A stretch of 64,000 bases of DNA from Nodosilinea sp. FACHB-131. Lineage in GTDB: Bacteria > Cyanobacteriota > Cyanobacteriia > Phormidesmidales > Phormidesmidaceae. Within the stretch, counting starts at the first letter, position 1. Every line of letters begins with the position of its first letter. Location: contig NZ_JACJOF010000027.1 of assembly GCF_014695395.1 (NCBI RefSeq), positions 734,098 to 798,097 on the forward strand. The letters are read 5' to 3'. The notes under the pieces were generated by a model, which did no database searches, was not told the origin of the DNA, and was given only the letters and a program-made list of their open reading frames with translations. Shown piece by piece: positions 24,641 through 35,352 of this stretch. Position numbers and translations under genes: made by a program.

Positions 24641-25561
24641 TTATAGGTGGTGGGCCTGGTACACCTCGACAGCCGCTCGGTGCAGCAGCGAGTGGCGAAA
24701 GATCAGATCCTCCATGGATTGGCCGTAGCCACCACCGATGACGCAGGCGACGGGATAGCCCGCCTGCACACAGCTGTCGAGCACGTAGCGATCGCGCCGG
24801 TAAATTCCGGTGTTGGTCAGCGCCAGCTTGCCCAGCAGGTCGTCTTTGTGGGGGTCGGCCCCGGCATCGTAAAACACCAGATCAGGTTTCACCTGGGCTA
24901 GCAGCTCTGGAACGTGCCGCGCCAGGCAGTCTAGGTAGGCGTCATCTTCCATGCCCAGGGCCAAGGGCACATCCAAATCGCTGCTCTGCTTGCGGGCCGG
25001 AAAGTTCTCCTGGCAGTGCATGGAGAAGGTGAAAACGCTGGCGTCGTCGCGGAAGATCCAGGCGGTGCCGTCGCCCTGGTGCACATCTAAGTCGAGGATC
25101 AGCACGCGACTGACGCGGCCCTGCGCTTGCAGCACGCGGGTGGCGATCGCCAGATCGTTAAAAATGCAAAACCCCGAGCCGTAGTCGGGAAAAGCGTGGT
25201 GGGTGCCCCCCGCCGTATTGCAGGCCAGCCCGTGCTCCAGAGCCAGCTTGGCGGTGAGAATGGTTCCCCCCACCGCCGTGCAGGTGCGCTTGACCAGGGC
25301 GGTGCTCCAGGGCAAGCCAATGCGCCGCTGGGCTTTGGCATCCAGCGTGCCCTGGCGGTAGGCGTTGACGTAGGCAGACTGGTGCACTAGCTCCAGCCAG
25401 GTCTGGGGCGGTTCGCCGGGCTGGTAGATCTGGGCGGGGGTGATCACGCCGTCGTGCAGCAGGCGATCGCGCAGCAGCCGAAACTTGGGCATCGGAAAGC
25501 GATGCCCGTCGGGCAGAGGGACCACATAGTCGGGGTGGTAGATAACCGGAAGCTGACTCAA
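24641..25561 (-). CDS. histone deacetylase family protein (AcuC/Hda-like)
   Basis: 306-residue zinc deacetylase of the arginase/deacetylase fold, acting on acetylated lysine or acetylpolyamines. Seen: Asn-Thr-Ala-Gly-Gly-Thr-His-His-Ala (active-site histidines), Gly-Phe-Cys-Ile-Phe-Asn-Asp, Ile-Leu-Asp-Leu-Asp-Val-His-Gln-Gly-Asp-Gly (zinc Asp and His) and a later Asp-Ala-Gly-Ala-Asp-Pro-His (second zinc Asp). No ATG exists near the N-terminus; TTG at 25561 gives the usual Leu-Pro-Val-Ile-Tyr-His-Pro start. The upstream proline-rich membrane protein ends 20 bases before it, so cotranscription is likely. Confidence 0.92.
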   Translation of the reverse strand: MSQLPVIYHPDYVVPLPDGHRFPMPKFRLLRDRLLHDGVITPAQIYQPGEPPQTWLELVHQSAYVNAYRQGTLDAKAQRRIGLPWSTALVKRTCTAVGGTILTAKLALEHGLACNTAGGTHHAFPDYGSGFCIFNDLAIATRVLQAQGRVSRVLILDLDVHQGDGTAWIFRDDASVFTFSMHCQENFPARKQSSDLDVPLALGMEDDAYLDCLARHVPELLAQVKPDLVFYDAGADPHKDDLLGKLALTNTGIYRRDRYVLDSCVQAGYPVACVIGGGYGQSMEDLIFRHSLLHRAAVEVYQAHHL

Positions 25562-25581
25562 AGCTCCAAGATCAACAATGC

Positions 25582-26406
25582 CTACATTAAGGACGACAGC
25601 GGTCGCCGCTGCCGCATATCTAGAGCGTGGGCCACGCTGCCCTCAGACCAATCGAGGGGTAGGTCTGCCTCGGGGGGCACTACGGCTGGAGTGGCGGTCG
25701 GCACAGGCGCAACTTTGGGAGCCGGGGGCCGGGGCGATGGGGCAGCCTCCCTGGAGGGGAATCGCCCTGGCTGAGGCACCGCCCTAAACTGAGGCACCGT
25801 GCCAACCCTTGGTTGGGCTGGCACCGGTGCTGAGCTATGTGGCTTAACCACAGGTGTTTCCACAAGTCTGACGCCGGGGGCTACGAGTCCATCGCGCTGG
25901 GGCGAGTAGGGAGCCAAACGCTTGGGATGGGGTGGCTGCAACGGCGCAGGTGCTTTGGCAACCGGGCGCGGACGAGCTTTTTTGCGCTTGGTGGCCCGAG
26001 ATGAGGCCTTGATCTGCTGGGTGAGCACAAAGGAGCCAAAGGCACACAGCCCCACCAGGCTCAGCAGGCCCCAAAGGGCAACCCCAGACTGGGACGAAGC
26101 CTCCTGCACAGGCGCAATTTCTGGGGCAGAGGCGGCATCGTCGGCTGGAACTGGCAAAACCGTTAGGGGCGCTTCAGGAGCGACTTCTTCTATGGGTTCG
26201 TTGAACATGAGGCCGTGGTAGGCAATCGCAGACACGCACACCAGGGTTAACCAAAGCCCACCCAGCAAAAACAGGGGCCGATAGGTCAGCAGCCTAGTCC
26301 AAAACAGCCCCGACGTGACAGCGGGGTCGCGGGCTTCAGAAAACGGTTGGGGGGAATGGGGCGGCTGCCCAGAAAAATGCTGTGCCATTAGGTTACCTGA
26401 GGCCAT
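25582..26406 (-). CDS. proline-rich membrane protein, unknown function
   Basis: 274-residue protein with two hydrophobic helices (about 44-64 and 108-128), an acidic Pro/Ala segment between them, and a long basic Pro/Ala/Arg-rich C-terminal half after a Lys-Lys-Lys-like cluster. Low complexity makes homology hard to judge. It looks like a bitopic or hairpin membrane protein with a disordered cytoplasmic tail. It is directly upstream of the deacetylase (20 bases); whether its Lys/Arg tail is a target of that enzyme is speculation. A second in-frame ATG six codons later is possible. Confidence 0.72.
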   Translation of the reverse strand: MASGNLMAQHFSGQPPHSPQPFSEARDPAVTSGLFWTRLLTYRPLFLLGGLWLTLVCVSAIAYHGLMFNEPIEEVAPEAPLTVLPVPADDAASAPEIAPVQEASSQSGVALWGLLSLVGLCAFGSFVLTQQIKASSRATKRKKARPRPVAKAPAPLQPPHPKRLAPYSPQRDGLVAPGVRLVETPVVKPHSSAPVPAQPRVGTVPQFRAVPQPGRFPSREAAPSPRPPAPKVAPVPTATPAVVPPEADLPLDWSEGSVAHALDMRQRRPLSSLM

Positions 26407-26536
26407 CGGTGCACAAACCTCCAGCGTTGCCGTGCACCCTTAAGGCCAATTGTAGGTGCTCTTGCCAGTGGGCGCTAGAGTTTGGGTGGGCTTGGCGTCA
26501 TGCGACCGCCCGAGCCTGTCCAAACCAGTCAGTTTT

Positions 26537-27493
26537 CTAGCGCAACACCATGGCGGGCACGTAGTCTTGGGGGTCCTGGGCAACCCAACCTGCGGTGGAG
26601 TTGAGCCGCACCTCAAAGAATAGGAACGCGTCATCGTCGCCCTCTGCGGTAGCGATCGCCCCCAGGCGATCGCCCTGGCGCACCGTCTGCCCAGCGCGCA
26701 CGTTCAGCGCTGCCAGGTTGGCATAGCGGGTTTGCAGCCCCTGGGCATGGTTGATGACCACCAGGTTGCCGTAGGTGGCGTCTGTGCCAGCAAAGGCTAC
26801 GGTGCCTGCTCCTACTGCCAGTGCCGGGGTGCTAGCTGCGCTAGCCAGGGCGACCCCAGTGTTAAACACCAGCTTGCCCTGGGCCGGATCGGGCTGCCAG
26901 CCGTAGTTGACAATTACCTGCGATCGCTGAGGCAGGGGATAGCCCTGAAGTGGTGTGGCCGGGGCAGCGACGGGGGTCGCTGTGGTTGTTGAAACCCCTG
27001 GAAACCAGTTCACTCCCGGCACAAAAATGGCGGTCGGGACAGTGCTCACACAGCCATTTACCTCAAACAGCACATCGGGTCGGCTGTTATAGGTCTGGGC
27101 GACTTGCCGCCAGGTTTGGCCTGGGGCCACGCTGACCCGAATGCCGTTGAAGGGCGGAATGATCAGCTCTTGCCCGGGGCTGACGGCACCCCCCTGAACG
27201 GCAGGGTTGAGCCCCATGATAGTGGCCGGTAAGAGACTGTAGCGCTGGGCAATGGCGGCTAGCGTTTCGCCCTGGGCCACGCGGTGACGGGTTAAGCGCG
27301 ACAGGGCGGGTTGGGAGCAAGCAGTTGGGCCGGTCTGGGCGATCGCGCCGGGCGTAGCCAGCCCCCCCAGCGGTAGGGTAATGGCTAGACTAAGCAGCCA
27401 AACTAAGCCTTTGAACTGCCCCAATCGCTCGGTAGTGCTAACAGCGCTCAACCGGCGGGTGGCCCAATGCTGAAGCAAATCGTAAAACATCAT
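26537..27493 (-). CDS. LysM protein with degenerate M23/LytM domain
   Basis: 318-residue exported cell-wall protein. An N-terminal signal sequence lies within residues 27-52. A LysM domain (about 69-113, His-Arg-Val-Ala-Gln-Gly-Glu-Thr-Leu-Ala-Ala-Ile-Ala) is followed by a second weaker LysM-like stretch (about 118-163). From about 195 the fold is clearly that of an M23 (LytM) peptidase, but each key residue is changed. The zinc HxxxD becomes Asn211...Ala215, the Tyr-x-His-Leu histidine is Asn259, and the final His-Leu-His becomes Phe290-Leu-Phe292. It should bind peptidoglycan but not cut it, like EnvC/NlpD-type amidase activators; that role is inference. ATG start at 27493 (another three bases later). 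Confidence 0.87.
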   Translation of the reverse strand: MMFYDLLQHWATRRLSAVSTTERLGQFKGLVWLLSLAITLPLGGLATPGAIAQTGPTACSQPALSRLTRHRVAQGETLAAIAQRYSLLPATIMGLNPAVQGGAVSPGQELIIPPFNGIRVSVAPGQTWRQVAQTYNSRPDVLFEVNGCVSTVPTAIFVPGVNWFPGVSTTTATPVAAPATPLQGYPLPQRSQVIVNYGWQPDPAQGKLVFNTGVALASAASTPALAVGAGTVAFAGTDATYGNLVVINHAQGLQTRYANLAALNVRAGQTVRQGDRLGAIATAEGDDDAFLFFEVRLNSTAGWVAQDPQDYVPAMVLR

Positions 27494-27814
27494 AAAAACT
27501 TAGCGACTTAGCCAACTTTGATTGGGGCTCCCCTGGTGAACCAATCAACCCTAAGGAGTACAGCCTCTATAATAGGCAGGACAACCCCGATTGCTCAGGG
27601 GGCATACCTGGGTTTTTCTAGCCGCAAACAACCCCATCCGGAAATTATTTGCTCCGCAGAATATTCGGTAGAGTAGAGCCAGATCAGTTAAAGCCAGATC
27701 AGTAAAATCATCGGCGGCATCAGGTGATTGCGGGGTTGCTCGCAGTCGCGATCGCAAAGCCAATCCGGCGCACCCGGTAAGGCACACCAGGCACAGTAGC
27801 AGAGGGCATTCAGC
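27494..27814. promoter_or_regulatory. divergent intergenic region upstream of the HtrA gene
   Basis: A 321-base gap between divergent genes, with no supported ORF. It contains a tandem direct repeat AGCCAGATCAGT at 27677-27688 and 27692-27703 (15-base period), about 110-140 bases before the protease start, a spacing that would suit an upstream regulator site. No other clear signal is seen. Confidence 0.35.
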
Positions 27815-29068
27815 ATGGACTCGTTACCAAAGCAGTTTTCTCAGCAGCTCGCGTTGGTGGCAGTGGCTCTGGCCGTAGGGGGTGGTGCAGGTTGGGCTGG
27901 TCATTACTACGTCAGCCAGGCGAGTGCGACCGTAGCAGAGCAGGCTGAGACGGAACCTCCTCCAGCGGTCAAGACTTCGTTGACGACCGTAGCCCAGGCG
28001 GCCCCCAACTCCCGAATCACCGACCCAATGGGGGAAAACCAAAACTTCATTGCTCTAGCGGTAGAGCAGGTGGGGCCAGCGGTAGTGCGGATTGACGCCG
28101 AGCGCACCGTGCCCGAAATTTCCCCCGATGCCTTTAACAACCCCTTCTTTCGCCGCTTCTTTGACGAGCAAGAAATGCCTCCGGCTGAGCTGCCCGATCG
28201 CCTAGAGCAGGGAACTGGATCAGGGTTCATTCTCACTGGCAATGGCCAAATTTTGACCAATGCCCACGTGGTTGAGGGCGCCAAAACGGTGCAGGTGACC
28301 CTACGCGATGGGCGTGACTTCGAGGGAAAGGTAGTTGGAGTTGACTCGGTGACCGACGTGGCGGTCGTCAAAATTGAAGCTGCTGACCTGCCTACCGTGC
28401 AAATCGGCAGCACTCAAGACTTGGCCCCGGGGCAATGGGCGATCGCCATCGGTAATCCCCTCGGTCTCGACAACACCGTCACCGCCGGCATCATCAGTGC
28501 CCTAGGGCGCAGCAGCAACCAGGTGGGCATTCCCGATAAGCGGGTGCAGTTTATTCAGACCGACGCCGCCATCAACCCCGGCAACTCCGGCGGTCCCCTG
28601 CTGAATGACCGGGGCGAGGTGATCGGCATGAACACCGCCATTCGCGCTAATGCTCAGGGTTTGGGGTTTGCCATTCCCATCGAAACCGCCAAACGGATCG
28701 CCGATCAGCTCTTTGCCAACGGTGAAGTGCTGCACCCATTCCTCGGCATTCAAATGGTTGAACTCTCCGCCGAGATGGTCGATCGCCTCAACGAGGAAGA
28801 GCAGCTCAATCTCAAAATTGATAATGACGATGAGCCCGGCGTTCTCATTGTCGGGGTGCTGCCTGATAGCCCAGCTCAAACCGCTGGTTTGAAAATAGGG
28901 GATGTCATCCGCGCCATTGCGGGCGACCCTGTCGACAGCCCGCCCGATGTGCAGGCTCGGGTAGAAGCTACCAAAATTGGCGATACCCTCAAGCTTGATA
29001 TTCACCGCGATGGCCGGGACCAAACCATCGACGTTAAACCCGCCGCCATGCCCTCCGACCTGCGCTAG
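27815..29068 (+). CDS. HtrA/Deg family trypsin-like serine protease with PDZ domain
   Basis: 417-residue protease of the cyanobacterial HhoA/HhoB/HtrA group, which degrades damaged proteins in the periplasm or thylakoid lumen under stress. Residues 10-30 form a membrane anchor/signal. The trypsin domain has His151 (Leu-Thr-Asn-Ala-His-Val-Val), Asp181 (Thr-Asp-Val-Ala-Val-Val) and Ser258 (Gly-Asn-Ser-Gly-Gly-Pro). One PDZ domain lies at about 310-405. Length and single PDZ match the three Synechocystis Deg proteases, but I cannot say which paralogue it is. ATG start at 27815. Confidence 0.94.
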   Translation: MDSLPKQFSQQLALVAVALAVGGGAGWAGHYYVSQASATVAEQAETEPPPAVKTSLTTVAQAAPNSRITDPMGENQNFIALAVEQVGPAVVRIDAERTVPEISPDAFNNPFFRRFFDEQEMPPAELPDRLEQGTGSGFILTGNGQILTNAHVVEGAKTVQVTLRDGRDFEGKVVGVDSVTDVAVVKIEAADLPTVQIGSTQDLAPGQWAIAIGNPLGLDNTVTAGIISALGRSSNQVGIPDKRVQFIQTDAAINPGNSGGPLLNDRGEVIGMNTAIRANAQGLGFAIPIETAKRIADQLFANGEVLHPFLGIQMVELSAEMVDRLNEEEQLNLKIDNDDEPGVLIVGVLPDSPAQTAGLKIGDVIRAIAGDPVDSPPDVQARVEATKIGDTLKLDIHRDGRDQTIDVKPAAMPSDLR

Positions 29069-29136
29069 TAGGCGAGAGAGTTGTGAATGCTCAGTTTTAA
29101 GTTTTGAGTTGATGGCTGAAGGTTGAACTCACAACC

Positions 29137-29178
29137 TTCCACTCATCCACCCCCTACCCATCTACCCCCTTACCTCCC
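29137..29178. repeat. CCATCCAC-type repeat block
   Basis: Pyrimidine-rich CCACTCATCCACC, CTACCCATCTACC units lie between the HtrA gene and larB and run into the last codons of larB. It belongs to the same family as 16190-16258. Confidence 0.6.
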
Positions 29179-30014
29179 AACCGCGCCCCAGTGCGCAAAA
29201 TTTGCCCGGCCAGCACCGCGCTGCCAAAGCCATTGTCGATGTTGACAACGCCAATGCCCGCTGCACATGAGTTGAGCATGGTGAGCAGGGCCGAGAGGCC
29301 ATTAAAGCTGGCTCCGTAGCCAATGCTGGTGGGCACCGCAATGATGGGGCAATCGGCTAGGCCCGCCACAACGCTAGGGAGTGCGCCCTCCATGCCCGCT
29401 ACAACAATCAGCACATCCATGTCACGGATCAAGTGGCGGTGGTGCAGCAGGCGGTGTAGCCCGGCTACTCCGACATCCCACAGGCGCTTGACCGTAAACC
29501 CGCTCAGTTCGGCGGTAATGGCAGCCTCTTCGGCTACGGGCAGGTCGGCGGTGCCTGCTGTCAGCACGCCAATGGTGCCGGGGTGCTGGGCTGCCCAGTC
29601 GGTGGGCACTAGGGCGCAAATGCGGGCCATGTCGTAGTACCGCGCCGCCGGAATTTGCTGCTGCACCTGGGCAAAAACTTCAGGTTCGATGCGGGTGGCC
29701 ATGACCACCGGATTGTGCTGATGCAGGCTGTGCATGATCTGCACAATCTGGTGAGGGGTTTTGCCTGGCCCCCAAATAACTTCTGGAAAGCCGGTGCGTA
29801 GGGTGCGGTGATGGTCGACCTTAGCGAAGTCGTCGACCGGCTCAAAATCGAGGTATTTGAGCTGGTCAAAGGCGGCATCGGGGCTGAGCTGCCCCTGAGA
29901 AACGGCGTTGAGTAGACTGCGCAGGGCGTCGGGCTGGGTCACGGAGGCAGCAGAGACAGGATAATGGGCAAGGCCAGAAGACTCTGGAAAGATTAGCCTA
30001 GACCATGGTGTCAA
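29154..30014 (-). CDS. larB: nickel pincer cofactor biosynthesis protein LarB
   Basis: 286-residue LarB, an AIR-carboxylase-like enzyme. LarB carboxylates and hydrolyses nicotinate adenine dinucleotide as the first step of the nickel-pincer nucleotide cofactor. Seen: Val-Asp-His-His-Arg-Thr-Leu-Arg-Thr-Gly-Phe-Pro-Glu-Val-Ile-Trp-Gly, then the PurE-like part with Gly-Val-Leu-Thr-Ala-Gly-Thr-Ala-Asp, Asp-Val-Gly-Val-Ala-Gly, and Ser-Ile-Gly-Tyr-Gly-Ala-Ser-Phe-Asn-Gly. TTG at 30014 opens the frame; a GTG at 29942 would give a more typical N-terminus of about 262 residues. larC and larE are not in this window. It is divergent from the Yfr1-like RNA. Confidence 0.93.
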   Translation of the reverse strand: MTPWSRLIFPESSGLAHYPVSAASVTQPDALRSLLNAVSQGQLSPDAAFDQLKYLDFEPVDDFAKVDHHRTLRTGFPEVIWGPGKTPHQIVQIMHSLHQHNPVVMATRIEPEVFAQVQQQIPAARYYDMARICALVPTDWAAQHPGTIGVLTAGTADLPVAEEAAITAELSGFTVKRLWDVGVAGLHRLLHHRHLIRDMDVLIVVAGMEGALPSVVAGLADCPIIAVPTSIGYGASFNGLSALLTMLNSCAAGIGVVNIDNGFGSAVLAGQILRTGARLGGKGVDG

Positions 30015-30070
30015 AAAAGGGGAGCGAAAAATGTCACAGGGTTGTCATACCTCAGCTACCTCGGTGACAT

Positions 30071-30149
30071 ACCAAGCCCCTACATTAACTATTAATCGTT
30101 CACTCCTCAACACCCCAAGCGCCGGAGCTACTAGCTCCGGCGCTTTTTT
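30071..30149 (+). ncRNA. Yfr1-like small regulatory RNA
   Basis: Short plus-strand unit with no ORF. It has a small AT hairpin (ATTAA-CTA-TTAAT, 30083-30095), an unpaired segment with ACTCCTCAACACC (30102-30114), then a perfect Rho-independent terminator: 12-bp stem AGCGCCGGAGCT (30118-30129) with its complement (30133-30144) and six T residues. Yfr1 of cyanobacteria is known to have this layout with core ACUCCUCACAC; here the core has one extra A. The terminator serves no plus-strand gene, since the nearest one ended about 1 kb earlier. A TTGTCA (30042-30047) lies 17 bases before TGACAT (30065-30070), so the 5' end near 30071-30077 is a guess. Both porin ribosome sites (1161-1173, 3032-3044) are complementary to the core. 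Confidence 0.6.
30118..30149 (+). terminator. intrinsic terminator of the Yfr1-like RNA
   Basis: A 12-bp perfect GC-rich stem with a 3-base loop (ACT) is followed by TTTTTT. Its strength and isolation are the main reason to propose a small RNA gene directly upstream. Confidence 0.88.
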
Positions 30150-30286
30150 GCTTTGTGGCATCCGGAAAGCTGGGGGGCAACCTGTATTAACTGATCAGGC
30201 CGTGAAACAATCCTTTGCCACCAGCGCAGATGGCGAGGCACCCTTAGGCGGGGCGGCAGTTGTACTTAACCCTAGTTTTAATTCCT

Positions 30287-30649
30287 ATGAAACGGCATCT
30301 ATATGCGATCGCCCTCACCGGCTTGGGCTTAGCCGCTCTAATTCAGCCCGCCAACGCTCGCCCTGAAATCGCCAGCGGCGACCAACTGCTCGACACCGAT
30401 GTGGCTGGCTGTCTGACGCGAGCCGATCAGCTGATCGACACCCTGGGAGTTGAGTCTGACCAGGGCGGCATTGACCGCACTGGCTACTTTGAAGATGGCT
30501 CCTTTCGGGTGCTCTGCTACGGCGCTGGAGACACCAACAGCCTGGCGATCGTGTTTGCCACCCACGACCAGTCGGCGGAGGTGGCCGCTAATTTCATTCA
30601 AATGATGCTGGGTGAACTGTCGCAGGGCGAATCGCTGTCGCAACAGTAG
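30287..30649 (+). CDS. small exported protein, unknown function
   Basis: 120-residue protein with a Sec signal peptide (Met-Lys-Arg start, hydrophobic core 5-18, likely cleavage after Ala-Asn-Ala near 24). The mature part has two Cys residues (Gly-Cys-Leu-Thr-Arg and Val-Leu-Cys-Tyr) that could form a disulfide, and a Gln/Glu-rich end. Not recognised as a named family. I chose the ATG at 30287 because it starts the signal peptide; the frame is open to 30260. It ends 17 bases before a bidirectional terminator shared with the kinase gene. Confidence 0.75.
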   Translation: MKRHLYAIALTGLGLAALIQPANARPEIASGDQLLDTDVAGCLTRADQLIDTLGVESDQGGIDRTGYFEDGSFRVLCYGAGDTNSLAIVFATHDQSAEVAANFIQMMLGELSQGESLSQQ

Positions 30650-30660
30650 GCCACAGAGAC

Positions 30661-30704
30661 AAAAAAGCCGACGGCTCCGCCTCTGCGGAGCCGTCGGCTT
30701 TTTT
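30661..30704. terminator. bidirectional intrinsic terminator
   Basis: Six A residues, a perfect 14-bp stem (30667-30680 with 30685-30698) with CTCT loop, and six T residues: symmetrical, so it ends transcripts in both directions. It lies between the plus-strand small exported protein and the minus-strand phosphoribulokinase, which end on either side. Confidence 0.92.
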
Positions 30705-30762
30705 AGGGCGATCGCCCCTGCTGTGCTCAAAAAGTTTGGGAAGGGCAAAAGGCAGTTCGCCC

Positions 30763-31704
30763 CTACTCAGGAACTTTGGCGGCCTTGAGCATGTGGTAGG
30801 TAATCAGCAGCTGGGTCAGCGCCAGGGGATAGCTTTGCAGCGTTTCGCCTGTGGTACCCACCACTTTGCCAATATCGGTGTTGCCCTCAATGCTGCAAAA
30901 CTTGCCCAGGTAGGGAACTTCGCTGCACAGAGTACGCTCTAGCTCTTGTACGGGTTTTTCAGTAGCGTGGCCGTCGATTTCGAGCACGTCTACGGGCTTG
31001 CCCATGTCGCGATCGAGGCCCATGCGCACCGCGTCGCTCAGGGAGCCGCCGTTTTTGTCTTCCAGCAGGTGAGTAAAGTCGGGGTGGGGAATGGTGGGCC
31101 GCATTACCAATCGCACGTTGAGCAGTAGTTCGTCACCGTTGCTCTCACCATCGGAGGGGTAAAAGCTAACCACTACGTCCGCCCACTGGCGCTGGGGACG
31201 AATGAAGGCTTCAGAGTCTTCTTCCCGCGCCTGAATTTGCTCCATTACTTCTTCGGGGGTATAGCCGCGCTTGCGGGTGTCGCGCTTAATTTTCCAGTTG
31301 GCGCGCAGGTCTTCGGGCGGGGCCAGGTAGACTTTAACGTCGTAGGCATCGCGACAGGCGCGGGTCGAGTAACCGAGCAGGCCTTCGACGATGACAAAGC
31401 GCTTAGGCTCAATGTATTCAGGGGCGTCAAACTCGCCGCTAGTGTGGTTGTAGATGGGCTTGAGAATAGGCTGCCCAGTGCGCAGCAAACCCAGGTGCTG
31501 CTGAATGATGTCGATATAGTTGCAGTCGGGGTGCAGGGCTGAAATGCCCATTTCTTTGCGCTGTTTGCGATCGTAGCGATGGTAGTCGTCCGTGCAGATG
31601 ATAGTAACGTCGTCTTCGCCTAAAATCTGCGCAATGCCCCGCGACAGTGTGGTCTTACCCGCCGCGCTGTCACCCACAATGCCGAGGATTATCGGACGAC
31701 TCAT
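30763..31704 (-). CDS. phosphoribulokinase-family kinase (not the canonical cyanobacterial Prk)
   Basis: 313-residue P-loop kinase. Walker A Gly-Asp-Ser-Ala-Ala-Gly-Lys-Thr is at residues 11-18, followed by Thr-Asp-Asp-Tyr-His-Arg-Tyr-Asp-Arg-Lys-Gln-Arg-Lys, Lys-Pro-Ile-Tyr-Asn-His and Ile-Val-Glu-Gly-Leu-Leu-Gly. These are phosphoribulokinase/uridine-kinase features. The sequence differs strongly from the roughly 333-residue Calvin-cycle Prk of cyanobacteria as I know it; for example, it lacks the CP12-type redox cysteine in the P-loop. It is therefore likely the second Prk-like paralogue, with uncertain substrate. The ATG at 31704 is chosen since it starts right before the beta strand leading to the P-loop; the frame is open to 31830. 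Confidence 0.82.
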   Translation of the reverse strand: MSRPIILGIVGDSAAGKTTLSRGIAQILGEDDVTIICTDDYHRYDRKQRKEMGISALHPDCNYIDIIQQHLGLLRTGQPILKPIYNHTSGEFDAPEYIEPKRFVIVEGLLGYSTRACRDAYDVKVYLAPPEDLRANWKIKRDTRKRGYTPEEVMEQIQAREEDSEAFIRPQRQWADVVVSFYPSDGESNGDELLLNVRLVMRPTIPHPDFTHLLEDKNGGSLSDAVRMGLDRDMGKPVDVLEIDGHATEKPVQELERTLCSEVPYLGKFCSIEGNTDIGKVVGTTGETLQSYPLALTQLLITYHMLKAAKVPE

Positions 31705-31934
31705 AGATTTCTCCAGGGTTTTGCAACCAGTAGTTAGTTTCCCCATTGTAGGAACCAGCGGGATCATCACCAAATATTTATTGCTCTGTGTAATGGCCTC
31801 AAAACAATTGTGCGATCGCCCCTGCGGCAATCCCTAGCTTTGCCAAGCTTGCAATCGTCTGGAATTTGTAAGAATAGAATGGTGTCGCTGGCCGTCTTTT
31901 GGGGGCCACTATTTAGCTCTGCGAGCCCAAACCC

Positions 31935-34550
<2,616 letters not shown>

Positions 34551-34719
34551 TGGCCAAGGCTAATGCGACAGAAAGCCGATGTCTTGGTTGTGAGGTTCTT
34601 TGCGGCTGTTTAGAACCGGCTACTGCGGGTATGCGTTCGAGTAGCCTGCCATGTCGCTCGCCCGGTTTGGATAAAATGCAGGGCATACTGACCCTAACCC
34701 GTAGTTCTCTGTAGGCAGC

Positions 34720-35352
34720 ATGGCGATTAAACCTATTCAGTACGAAACGCTGCTCTCGGTCTGTACCGACCACGAAGGGGCCTTGGAGTTGCTCAAGCAC
34801 CATCGTCCCTACCTCGAGGCCGTGCCCAGCATGCGACGCCCTGATGAGAGTGTAATTACGCTGCCGCTGCCGAACGTGCGCGTCCGGGACGGGGTGCACC
34901 TCAATCCCCACAGCCAAAGCATTGCCCCCGGTTCGGTGGTGACACTGCCCTGCGATGTTGCTCTGCTGATGTGCGATCCCGAGTGGAAGATTAAGACCGG
35001 GGTTGAGATTTTTGTCTACATTCACCGCCCCCAAGAGGATTTCTCAGACTTGCTGATGCGCTGGCGGCACACGCAGATTTTGGTCGATCGCGGCTACGAG
35101 TGGCTGCTGCCCCAGCGCTATGAGCACCTGCTTAGCGACGGCACCGACAAGACCCTTCCCCTGTTTGTGGTGTTTCCTGAAACGCCGGGGCACATTCTTC
35201 AAGGTCTGCGGGGAGCGGGTTTGCCTACCGTGCTACTCTCCTCCGACGCTGAGGCTGAACTGGTTGGGGAAGACCCCAGCACCCTCGACATTGGCGACAT
35301 TCCCGAGCTAGACGACATCGACACCAGCGCCCTAGAATCCCTTGATGAGTAA
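34720..35352 (+). CDS. conserved hypothetical protein
   Basis: 210-residue soluble, acidic protein with no recognised motif. The central part (about 60-165) looks globular, with alternating beta-rich and amphipathic segments; the last 40 residues are Asp/Glu rich and probably disordered. The ATG at 34720 has no strong Shine-Dalgarno sequence. Its stop overlaps the start of the next gene (ATGAGTAA), so translation of the glycosyltransferase is probably coupled to it and the two may act together. Confidence 0.78.
   Translation: MAIKPIQYETLLSVCTDHEGALELLKHHRPYLEAVPSMRRPDESVITLPLPNVRVRDGVHLNPHSQSIAPGSVVTLPCDVALLMCDPEWKIKTGVEIFVYIHRPQEDFSDLLMRWRHTQILVDRGYEWLLPQRYEHLLSDGTDKTLPLFVVFPETPGHILQGLRGAGLPTVLLSSDAEAELVGEDPSTLDIGDIPELDDIDTSALESLDE

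Noticed and set aside
27551..27787. Minus-strand 78-codon frame upstream of the HtrA gene
   Set aside because: No Shine-Dalgarno and no conserved features, and it covers the likely promoter region.
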